Below, in pieces: positions 52,303-59,810 of a stretch of 64,000 bases of DNA; position 1 is the first letter of the stretch; each line of letters opens with the position of its first letter. Under the pieces are notes generated by a model. That model searched no databases and was not told the origin of the DNA. It was given only the letters and a program-made list of their open reading frames with translations. This stretch comes from Halorientalis persicus. GTDB taxonomy: Archaea > Halobacteriota > Halobacteria > Halobacteriales > Haloarculaceae. The position numbers and the translations under genes were made by a program. The DNA lies in NCBI RefSeq assembly GCF_900110215.1, contig NZ_FOCX01000008.1:99800-163799 (forward strand). Direction: 5' to 3'.

Positions 52303-52938
52303 GTGCCTCGCCGACCGAATCTGTCCGGGACGTTGCCGGATATTCCGTTCCTGCGCCTCTTCAAACGCAAGTTCCCGTTCACGATCCTCGTGATCGCGGG
52401 CGTCGGGTGGGTCCTCGTCACCAACGGGGTCCGGATCGAGGACGTGTTCGGGCCGTCGCCGAGTCCGTTCAACCCGCTCGTTCACCTCTCGAACCAGTTC
52501 TTCCACGCGAGCCTCGACCACTACCGGGGGAATATGCTCGTCCTCGTCCCCTTCGGAATCGTCCTGACGCTGTTGACCAGCGACAAGCACGTTCTCGCTG
52601 TCGTCGTCGGTGCCGACGCGCTGGCGAGTTTCGTCTACCACATCGGGTCCGGTCCCGTGGTCGGGTCCAGCGGAATCGCGTTCGCCATTGTCGGCGTGTT
52701 GCTCGTCAGGACCGTCGGCGACGCCATGCAGAACGCGTCGATGGAGTGGCTATTGGCCATCATGATCGGCCTGTTTCTGCCATTCTTCCTGGTGCTGTTC
52801 GTCGTGGCCGTCGCGCTTCACGGGGCCTGGGTCGCCCATTTCGGGCATTTGCTGGCGTTCTGTTTCGGCGGAATGTGTGAGGCCGCGTTCGTGATCGTCG
52901 GCCACGCGAGCGACGACCGGCTCGTGCTGTCGTGGTGA
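52303..52938 (+). CDS. Rhomboid-like intramembrane serine protease
   Basis: A 211-residue polytopic membrane protein. The rhomboid signatures appear in order: QFFHASLDHYRGNML (the H-x-x-x-N-x region), GSSG in VVGSSGIAFAIVG (nucleophile Ser about 130), and AHFGHLLAF with the catalytic His. That preserves the Ser-His dyad. It should cut membrane proteins near the membrane interface. The GTG start (MPRRPNLSG) is placed by a TATA-like CTTTTTGT at about 52268; a GTG at 52285 is an alternative. Confidence 0.75.
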   Translation: MPRRPNLSGTLPDIPFLRLFKRKFPFTILVIAGVGWVLVTNGVRIEDVFGPSPSPFNPLVHLSNQFFHASLDHYRGNMLVLVPFGIVLTLLTSDKHVLAVVVGADALASFVYHIGSGPVVGSSGIAFAIVGVLLVRTVGDAMQNASMEWLLAIMIGLFLPFFLVLFVVAVALHGAWVAHFGHLLAFCFGGMCEAAFVIVGHASDDRLVLSW

Positions 52939-52939
52939 T

Positions 52940-53785
52940 TCACTCCAGCCCAAGTCCCGCGTGCCACGCGCTCGCGTCCGATTCGGCGACCCGCTCGTCC
53001 ATCTTCGCCAGCAGGTGGGTCGCGAGACTCGCGGTCTCGGCGGCCCGCCGCTCGCCTTCGGTCCGGAACTCGCCGGTGACGCGGTTGGCGTAGACCGAAC
53101 AGACCGCACCCGCCCGCAGGCCGTAGACGTTCGCGAGCGTCAGGATGGCGCTGGCCTCCATCTCGAAGTTGATGACGTTCGCCGCGCGCAACTCCTTGAC
53201 CAACTCCTCGCTCCCGCGGGCCTCGAAGTCCTCGAAGCCGGGGCGGCCCTGCCCGGCGTAGAACGAATCCGTCGAGCAGGTCAGGCCGACGTGATAGTCG
53301 TAGTCGAGCCGCTCGGCGGCGGCGACGAGGGCGGCGACGACGGCGTGATCCGCCACGGCGGGGTAGTCCTCGCGGACGTACTCGTCGCTGGTCCCCTCCT
53401 GCCGGACCGCGCCGCGAGTGATGACGAGGTCGCCGACGGACGCTTCCGCCCGGATCGCACCGCAGGAGCCGACGCGGATCAGCGTGTCCGCGCCGACGCG
53501 GGCGAGTTCCTCGACCGCGATAGCCGCCGAGGGACTCCCGATACCCGTCGAGGTGACCGAGATCGGCGTGCCGTCGTAGGAACCGGTCGCCGTGCGGTAT
53601 TCGCGATGTTCGGCTATCTCCTCGCTGTCGTCCCACGCGTCGGTGACCTTCGGGACGCGTTCGGGATTTCCCGGGAGCAAGACGGTGTCGGCCACGTCCG
53701 CGGGACCGACTTCGAGGTGGTACTGCTCGCCGTCGTTGGGGTCTTCGCTGTCCATGCGCTCGTGCTCCTCGCTATCGCCGCTCAT
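52940..53785 (-). CDS. udp: Uridine/nucleoside phosphorylase
   Basis: A 281-residue phosphorylase. Phosphate-binding GNPERV (about 39), GIGSPSAAI (about 82), RVGSCGAI, and the base/sugar residues in INFEMEASAIL (about 193) fit the NP-I uridine phosphorylase pattern. It cleaves uridine with phosphate to uracil and ribose-1-phosphate. Its ATG overlaps the cytidine deaminase stop by four bases, so the two form a pyrimidine salvage operon. Confidence 0.92.
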   Translation of the reverse strand: MSGDSEEHERMDSEDPNDGEQYHLEVGPADVADTVLLPGNPERVPKVTDAWDDSEEIAEHREYRTATGSYDGTPISVTSTGIGSPSAAIAVEELARVGADTLIRVGSCGAIRAEASVGDLVITRGAVRQEGTSDEYVREDYPAVADHAVVAALVAAAERLDYDYHVGLTCSTDSFYAGQGRPGFEDFEARGSEELVKELRAANVINFEMEASAILTLANVYGLRAGAVCSVYANRVTGEFRTEGERRAAETASLATHLLAKMDERVAESDASAWHAGLGLE

Positions 53786-54171
53786 TTTCCCAGCGTCTCG
53801 GCGCTGATCGCGTCGGGCAACAGGTCGCCAAGCCGGTACTCGGGCGTCGCCTCGCCCTCGTCACAGACCACGACGAGGTCGTCGTCGCAGAACTCCACGA
53901 GGGTCTGCCGGCACATCCCGCAGGGGGTCACGCCGTCGCGTTCGCTCGACGAGACTGCGAGCCGGTCGAACTCACGGTGGCCGGCTTCGACCGCTTTCCC
54001 GACGGCCAGTTCCTCGGCGTGGAGGCTGTTGCTGTAGTTGGCGTTCTCGATGTTACACCCGGTGAAGACGGTGCCGTCCGCGGTCCTGAGTGCGGCTCCG
54101 ACCCGGTACTCCGAGTAGGGGACGTGTGCGTCGTCCTGGGATGACCGCGCACGCTCGACCAGCTCTTCCAT
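53782..54171 (-). CDS. cdd: Cytidine deaminase
   Basis: A 129-residue deaminase. Zinc site: H-A-E in NSLHAEELAVG (about 54) and P-C-G-M-C in TPCGMCRQTLVEF (about 86). It has the substrate-contact segment CNIENANYSNS. It converts cytidine to uridine, which the overlapping uridine phosphorylase then cleaves. The ATG at 54171 (MEELVERARS) gives the normal family length. Confidence 0.93.
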   Translation of the reverse strand: MEELVERARSSQDDAHVPYSEYRVGAALRTADGTVFTGCNIENANYSNSLHAEELAVGKAVEAGHREFDRLAVSSSERDGVTPCGMCRQTLVEFCDDDLVVVCDEGEATPEYRLGDLLPDAISAETLGK

Positions 54172-54237
54172 GGCCGATGCCGACGGGGCGACCGGACAAA
54201 TACCTAGCCCGACTCCACGTGAAGAACTGACGGGCGA

Positions 54238-54243
54238 TTTATC
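54238..54243 (+). promoter_or_regulatory. TATA box of the membrane protein gene
   Basis: TTTATC about 28 bases before the ATG at 54269. Confidence 0.5.
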
Positions 54244-54268
54244 AGGGACTATTGACAATGGAACGGGT

Positions 54269-55066
54269 ATGCGGTACACGCGCTCGCTCTATCGGTCACT
54301 GGTGGGGACCTATTTCGCACTGGTCGTGGGGCCGTTCGCCGCCACGCTGGCGGGGGTGTCCGGCCTCGTCGACCCCTGGATCAGCCTGGCGGTCGCCGGG
54401 CTCGTCGCCGGCGGCCTCGGGTACCTGGTGGGGGATCGCCTCGACGTGGAGCGCCTGGCCACGTCGTTGGGCCTGGCTGTGCCGCCCGTCGTCCTGCCGC
54501 TCGGCTACCTCGTGTGGCTCATCGCTTTGCTCGCACACAATCCCGGGATCAGCCCACTGACCCTCCTCGGGCGACCGGCGACCCTCGGCGTGCTAGCCGT
54601 CGGACCGGCCGTCGCGCTGGTCGAACTCGGGACGCGCTCGGTGGCGGTCTCACGGATCGAGGCCGCGACGGTCTTGTACAGTTTTCAGACGCGTCCCGAC
54701 CGGCGGGAACGCCGGATCACCTACGGCGCGCTGGCCGTCGGACTGGGCGCTGTCGCCGGCTTGCTCGGCGTGCTGGTGCTGTCGGGACAGGTGTCCATCG
54801 CGGTCGTCCTCGGGATGCTCGTCGTCGTCCCGCTCGCACTGGCCGTACTCCGGTCGGACGACCGGACCGTCGTCGTCACCGACGCCGGGGTGGCTGTCGA
54901 CGGGGAGTTCACCGGCTGGGACGACGTGGACTCGTTCACCGTCGGCGAGGACTCGCTGGTCGTCCGGCCGCGCGGCTGGTTCACCGACGTGTATCGACTG
55001 GACCTCTCCTCGGGCCCCGATCCCGACCAGTTGCAGTCGACGTTCGAGGCCCACGCCGGCCGCTAG
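54269..55066 (+). CDS. Haloarchaeal membrane protein with C-terminal PH-like domain
   Basis: A 265-residue protein starting MRYTRSLYRSL. About six membrane helices occupy residues 10-200, then a soluble C-terminal segment (TVVVTDAGVAVDGEFTGWDDVDSFTVGEDSLVVRPRGW) with the beta pattern of a bacterial/archaeal PH domain. Role unknown. It is convergent with the phosphohexomutase gene, sharing CTAG at the stops. Confidence 0.75.
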   Translation: MRYTRSLYRSLVGTYFALVVGPFAATLAGVSGLVDPWISLAVAGLVAGGLGYLVGDRLDVERLATSLGLAVPPVVLPLGYLVWLIALLAHNPGISPLTLLGRPATLGVLAVGPAVALVELGTRSVAVSRIEAATVLYSFQTRPDRRERRITYGALAVGLGAVAGLLGVLVLSGQVSIAVVLGMLVVVPLALAVLRSDDRTVVVTDAGVAVDGEFTGWDDVDSFTVGEDSLVVRPRGWFTDVYRLDLSSGPDPDQLQSTFEAHAGR

Positions 55067-56409
55067 GCCACGGCGCGTTCGACGGTCGCGACCGCCTGTT
55101 CGATCAGCGCGTCGACTTCGTCGCTCTCCGCGTAGATTCTGATATAGGGTTCGGTCCCGCTGGGTCGGACGAGTACCCACGACGCGTCGGGAAAGGAGAG
55201 TCGCACGCCGTACTCGGTCTCGACACTGGCTTCCGGGAACTGCGCCGGAAGCTGCGTCTCCAGGGTCGCCATGGCCTCGGCCTTCGCCTCGTCGGGGCAG
55301 TCGACGTTTTCCTTCCGGTAGGGGCGTTCGGTCACCGGTTCGGTCAGGCTGTCGAGCCCCGACGCCGCCACGAGTCGTGTCAGCACGGCCGCGCTGACGA
55401 CGCCGTCGATCCAGTCGCCCATGCCGGTGTGCATATGTTTCCACGGTTCCGCCGCGAACACGACCTCGGTCTCCGCGCCGCCGTCGTCACGGGCCGTGGC
55501 CAGTCCTTCGTGGAGGACGCCCAGCGCCGTCCGCTCGACGCGACCACCCGCGGCCTCGACCCGTTCGTCGATCCGACCCGAGGCGTTCGGCGTCGTCACC
55601 ACCACCGGATCACCCGCGGCGCTCTCGCGGACGTAGCGCTCTGCGAGAATCGCCAGCACCGTGTCCTCGTGGACGACCTCGCCAGCTTCGTCGACGAGGA
55701 CGATCCGGTCGGCGTCGCCGTCGTGCCCGATGCCGATGTCGGCGTTCCCGTCGGCCACGAATGCCCGGAGGTCGGCCAGGCTCGCCGGCGTCGGCTTGCT
55801 CTCACGACCAGGGAAGTGGCCGTCGACGGTCGCGTTCAGCGCACGCACGTCCGCCCCGAGTGCCCGGAGGACCTGCGGCGTCGCCACGCTGGCCATCCCG
55901 TTGCCACAGTCGACGGCGACGGTCAGGTCGTCTGGGGCGGCTCCGAACCCCCCGGCATAGGTGACGACGGCCTCGCGGTACCGCTCCAGCACGTCGAGGT
56001 CCGTCGCCCCGCCCCACGCGTCCCAGGCTACCGGATCGAGGTCGGCGGCGACCCGCTCTTCGATCCGGGCCTCGGCCTCGTCGCCGTACTCCCGCCCGTC
56101 GACGAACAGTTTGAGTCCGTTGTCGGTCGGCGGGTTGTGGCTGGCGGTGATCATCACGCCGCGTCGGCCCTGTGAAGCGTAGGCCAGCGCCGGCGTCGGC
56201 ACTTCGCCGACCTGGCGGACGGTCGCGCCGCCGCTCTCGATGCCGGCCGCGATCGCCGCCGCGAGCGCTTGACTCGTCTCTCGCCCGTCGCGTCCGAGGA
56301 CGAACTCGTCGCCGTCGGCCGCCGCCGCACGACCGACCGACAGCGCCAGTTCGGGCGTCACTCGCCCGTCGACCGGGCCGCGGATGCCGGCCGTTCCGAA
56401 CAGTTCCAT
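55063..56409 (-). CDS. glmM: Phosphohexomutase (GlmM/ManB family)
   Basis: A 448-residue alpha-D-phosphohexomutase. It opens with MELFGTAGIRG. The phosphoserine loop is MITASHNPP (about 100), the metal loop is GHDGDADR (about 230), the sugar loop FAAEPWKHMH (about 321) and the phosphate loop RPSGTEPYIRIY (about 413). The enzyme interconverts hexose (or glucosamine) 1- and 6-phosphates for glycan precursors. The longer open frame upstream is antisense-like, and 56409 is the proper start. Confidence 0.92.
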   Translation of the reverse strand: MELFGTAGIRGPVDGRVTPELALSVGRAAAADGDEFVLGRDGRETSQALAAAIAAGIESGGATVRQVGEVPTPALAYASQGRRGVMITASHNPPTDNGLKLFVDGREYGDEAEARIEERVAADLDPVAWDAWGGATDLDVLERYREAVVTYAGGFGAAPDDLTVAVDCGNGMASVATPQVLRALGADVRALNATVDGHFPGRESKPTPASLADLRAFVADGNADIGIGHDGDADRIVLVDEAGEVVHEDTVLAILAERYVRESAAGDPVVVTTPNASGRIDERVEAAGGRVERTALGVLHEGLATARDDGGAETEVVFAAEPWKHMHTGMGDWIDGVVSAAVLTRLVAASGLDSLTEPVTERPYRKENVDCPDEAKAEAMATLETQLPAQFPEASVETEYGVRLSFPDASWVLVRPSGTEPYIRIYAESDEVDALIEQAVATVERAVA

Positions 56410-56468
56410 AGCTACCGAGAGCGACGACAGACACTTAGAGGCAGGCGGTCCGGGTGTGCTCGGACCGG

Positions 56469-56909
56469 TCAGAGCTCGACGCCCGAGGGGATCAGCGAGT
56501 GGTTCCGCATGAGGTCGCCCTCGTCGTCGTAGACCAGCAACGTCTGCTTGTCCGTCGTGTAGCGGTCGCCGTCGGTCACGTCGATCTCGAGGCTGTAACA
56601 GCCGGGCGCGTCGCTCTCTTCTTGCCCGTACGCTTTCGCGGTGTCGACGAGGGCGAGGATGTCGTCGGCGTCGGCGTTGACTTCGAGCACGAAGTCGCCG
56701 GTCAGGCGTTCGGTGATGGCGAGCACGCCGTCGGCGTCGGAGTCGTCGACCGGCGTCTGGAAGCGGAAGGCCAGGTCGAGATCGGTCCCGGGTGTCAGGC
56801 GCGTCTCGAGTTCGTCCGACGGGCCGTCGTACTCGATGTGTACCGTCGGCTGCTCGACCGGATCGTCCCCGACGTCGCGCAACTCGAGCGTGAAGTAATC
56901 GCGCCTCAT
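56469..56909 (-). CDS. Haloarchaeal conserved protein (DUF5793-like)
   Basis: A 146-residue acidic protein beginning MRRDYFTLELRDV. It is mainly beta-strands (TVHIEYDGP, FRFQTPVDD, GDFVLEVNAD, CYSLEIDVTDGDRYTTDKQTLLVYDDEG). The opening MRRDYFTLE resembles the DUF5793 family of haloarchaea, though the number is from memory. Function unknown. It lies 59 bases upstream of the phosphohexomutase on the same strand. Confidence 0.75.
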   Translation of the reverse strand: MRRDYFTLELRDVGDDPVEQPTVHIEYDGPSDELETRLTPGTDLDLAFRFQTPVDDSDADGVLAITERLTGDFVLEVNADADDILALVDTAKAYGQEESDAPGCYSLEIDVTDGDRYTTDKQTLLVYDDEGDLMRNHSLIPSGVEL

Positions 56910-57076
56910 TCAGTGTCACCATGTACGTCGTCCGAACCAATGAACGTAACGCCTGTCTCGGTTCGACATCGACGGCCGACCCCGGACACTACCGCGTATT
57001 CGGCCGGACGATCCGACACTTCCCACGAACTGAACACGCCGCCAGCGCTTTTCCGCCTCACGAGTGTAGTCCGAAT

Positions 57077-57340
57077 ATGGGCCGAATCACCGCTCTCGAG
57101 TACTACGACGAGGTACTCGCCGGCATCGCGCTGAGTCTTCTCGGCGGCGGAATCGCTGGCCTGCTGTCACCAGTGGCGGTCACGACCGGTATCTTCGCCG
57201 GGAGTCTCCTGGCCACGGGCATCCTCTATCTGGCCCTGTTCCGGAACCCGCCCACCCCGGCTTCGGACCCCGAGGTCGCCGCGGCCGCAGTCGTCTGGCA
57301 CGTCGTCCCGATCGGACTGGGTGGGTCGCTCCTGCTCTGA
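57077..57340 (+). CDS. Small membrane protein, unknown
   Basis: An 87-residue protein beginning MGRITALEYYDE. It has three hydrophobic segments (GIALSLLGGGIAGLL, FAGSLLATGILYLALF and AAAVVWHVVPIGLGGSLLL). The upstream frame (from 56921) is not supported by codon usage. No family recognised. Confidence 0.7.
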   Translation: MGRITALEYYDEVLAGIALSLLGGGIAGLLSPVAVTTGIFAGSLLATGILYLALFRNPPTPASDPEVAAAAVVWHVVPIGLGGSLLL

Positions 57341-57441
57341 GCGACGGCGGCTGGTCCACAGGATTCCGAGGCGGTGACGGCGGTCGCGGCCGGACGGCGA
57401 CGGCGTGGGGATTTTTGACGGCCGCGTTCGCCAGGGGAGGT

Positions 57442-58056
57442 ATGGTCTGGGTGAAGTCGGAGTACGCCGAGGAACTCGCCGTCGTGTCGGCCTGGCTGAG
57501 CGCGCTCATCCCGTGGTCGATCTCTGTCTCGATCGGCGAGATTCAGGGGGGATCGCTGATAGAGTTTCACTTCCCGTTCCTGTTGATACGCGTACTGCTG
57601 GGCATCGACGTCGACGCCCCGAACCCCCTCATCCTCTTCCCCTGGGAGGCCATCGAGTTCTACGACAAAGCGCCCGGTCCGCTCCCGTTCGCCGTCTGGA
57701 CCGTCGGTGCGGTCGTCGTCGGCCTCGCCGTCTTGTTGAGTCTGGCGATGTACGTCTTCGAGGACCGCTTCCGGACGGCCCGACGGGACCCTGTTCGCAT
57801 CATGGGTGGCCTCCTGCTGGTCGCGGCCGTCCTCCACACCGTCGCCAGCGGTCTCCTTCAGTTCGGCGCGCTCCCCATCGCCGGCGTCGCGACCGACGCG
57901 TTCCCGGGCATCCTGTTGCCTATCGGCGTCGTCTTCCAGTTCGCCTTCGCGTACACTCTGCTCCGGGTCGAACGCGTCGACGACCCCGACGTCGAGGCGT
58001 CCGGTCCCGACGCGGAACCGGAATCAACCGAGACCGACGGGACCGGCGAGGAGTGA
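57442..58056 (+). CDS. Haloarchaeal membrane protein (DUF7549-like)
   Basis: A 204-residue protein starting MVWVKSEYAEELAVVSAWLS. It has about four membrane helices, a GEIQGGSLIEFHFPFLLIRVLLG segment and a conserved PWEAIEFYDKAPGPLPF loop, and an acidic tail. An SD-like GGGGAGG precedes the ATG, and a GGATTTTTGAC box lies about 30 bases upstream. The family number is from memory. Confidence 0.75.
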   Translation: MVWVKSEYAEELAVVSAWLSALIPWSISVSIGEIQGGSLIEFHFPFLLIRVLLGIDVDAPNPLILFPWEAIEFYDKAPGPLPFAVWTVGAVVVGLAVLLSLAMYVFEDRFRTARRDPVRIMGGLLLVAAVLHTVASGLLQFGALPIAGVATDAFPGILLPIGVVFQFAFAYTLLRVERVDDPDVEASGPDAEPESTETDGTGEE

Positions 58057-58116
58057 CCGCACGCTTTCGCCCGAACCTGTCAGTTTCCGCGATGAAACGA
58101 ACGGAAACGAGATGCG

Positions 58117-58124
58117 AATTTAAG
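58117..58124 (+). promoter_or_regulatory. TATA box of the pilB-like operon
   Basis: ATTTAAGT, about 55 bases before the ATG at 58178, which would give a leader of about 30 bases. Confidence 0.45.
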
Positions 58125-58177
58125 TAAGTGGGTCCGTAAGCGCCAGTAACGCATTCGCCGGACGGCGAGGTCGATCT

Positions 58178-59809
58178 ATGGCAGGACAGGACGCGAGCGT
58201 CGGTGATGAGGTCGGTGAGTCGAGAGTCGAGGAGGTACGCCGCTGGCTCTCCTACACCGCAGATCTGCTTCGGGGGACCACGCTCCCGGTGCAGAACTAC
58301 GACCCGGACAAACACGACCAGCTCATCTCCTTTCCCGGCCTCCCAGGCTACGAGGAGACCGACCGCTACTGGCTGAACGTCCCCTTCTCGTTCGTCTCGA
58401 TCAACTACGATCACGAGGAGGACAAACACCTCTATCACGTCGTCGAACCACAACTGGACGAACTGGAGGCCGACCTGCTCGACCGACTGGCCGAGGACAT
58501 CCGCGAACCGCTGTTGTACCGCGAGAACGTGGCCGACGACCCCGAGGCGGCACTACGCGAGGAACTACAAGAACGCCTCGAAGAGTACGGCGTCGACATC
58601 GGCCTCGAATCGTACTACCGGCTGTTCTACTACCTGCACCGGCGGTTCCACGGGTACGGCCAGATCGACCCGATCATGCACGACCCCCACGTCGAGGACA
58701 TCTCCTGTGACGGGCCAAATCTCCCCATCTTCGTCTACCACGACGACTACACCGACGTGGAGACCAACGTCACGTTCGCGAGTCAGGAACTCTCGAACTT
58801 CGTCATCCAGTTGGCCCAGCGGTCGGGCCGGCACGTCAGCGTCTCCGATCCCGTCGTCTCGGCGACCCTGCCCGACGGCTCGCGGATCGAGTTGGCCCTC
58901 GGTGAGGAAGTGACGCCCCGCGGGTCGGCGTTCACCATCCGGAAGTACGCCGACGAACCGTTCACGCCCATCGACCTGCTGGAGTACGGCACCGCCGACC
59001 TCGATATGCTCGCCTTCCTCTGGCTGTGCATCGAGAACAACCGTTCACTCCTCTTTGCGGGCGGGACGGCGGCGGGCAAGACCACCTCGATGAACGCCGT
59101 CTCCATGTTCATCCCGCCGCGGGCGAAAGTGCTGACCATCGAGGACACCCGCGAACTCTCGCTGTACCACGACAACTGGCTCTCGTCGGTGACTCGCGAA
59201 CGGCTGGACGACGACGATATCACGATGTACGACCTGTTACGCTCCGCGCTCAGGCACCGACCCGAGTACATCATCGTCGGCGAGGTCCGGGGTGAGGAGG
59301 CGATCACACTCTTCCAGGCGATGAACACCGGACACACCACGTTTTCGACGATGCACGCCGACTCCGTCCAGACCGTCATCAACCGGCTGGAGAACGAGCC
59401 GATCAACGTGCCGCGGCCGATGGTCCAGAGTCTGGACGTACTCGCCGTGCAGGTCCTGACGCGGAGTCAGGGCGAGCGTGTCCGCCGGATGCGGACCCTC
59501 GCCGAGATCGAGGGGATCGACCAGCGGACCGGTGAACTTGACTACTCGAACACCTACTCCTGGCGGGCGACCGAGGACACCTTCACCGACAGCGGGAGCG
59601 ACCTGCTCGACGACATTCGCGAGGAGCGAGGGTGGAGCCAGTCCGAGTTGCTCCGCGAGATCCAGAACCGCAAGCGGTTCCTGAAGTACCTCCACGAGGA
59701 GGGTGTCAACGACTACCGGCGGTTCACGGCGATGGTGAACAAGTACTACGCCGACAGCGCCGAAGTCCTCGACCGGATCGCGGACGCCGGCGTCGAAGTG
59801 GAGTCCTGA
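58178..59809 (+). CDS. Type IV pilus-like assembly ATPase (PilB/GspE family)
   Basis: A 543-residue secretion ATPase. The N-terminal domain (1-150) leads to the ATPase core: Walker A GGTAAGKTT (about 296), Asp box FTIRKYADEPFTP, ELSLYHDNW, and Walker B/His box YIIVGEVRGEEA and GHTTFSTMHAD. It belongs to the archaeal T4P/archaellum ATPase family. It is followed after one base by a PilC-type platform protein, so the two form a pilus-assembly pair. No pilin or pre-pilin gene occurs in the window. Confidence 0.9.
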   Translation: MAGQDASVGDEVGESRVEEVRRWLSYTADLLRGTTLPVQNYDPDKHDQLISFPGLPGYEETDRYWLNVPFSFVSINYDHEEDKHLYHVVEPQLDELEADLLDRLAEDIREPLLYRENVADDPEAALREELQERLEEYGVDIGLESYYRLFYYLHRRFHGYGQIDPIMHDPHVEDISCDGPNLPIFVYHDDYTDVETNVTFASQELSNFVIQLAQRSGRHVSVSDPVVSATLPDGSRIELALGEEVTPRGSAFTIRKYADEPFTPIDLLEYGTADLDMLAFLWLCIENNRSLLFAGGTAAGKTTSMNAVSMFIPPRAKVLTIEDTRELSLYHDNWLSSVTRERLDDDDITMYDLLRSALRHRPEYIIVGEVRGEEAITLFQAMNTGHTTFSTMHADSVQTVINRLENEPINVPRPMVQSLDVLAVQVLTRSQGERVRRMRTLAEIEGIDQRTGELDYSNTYSWRATEDTFTDSGSDLLDDIREERGWSQSELLREIQNRKRFLKYLHEEGVNDYRRFTAMVNKYYADSAEVLDRIADAGVEVES

Positions 59810-59810
59810 C

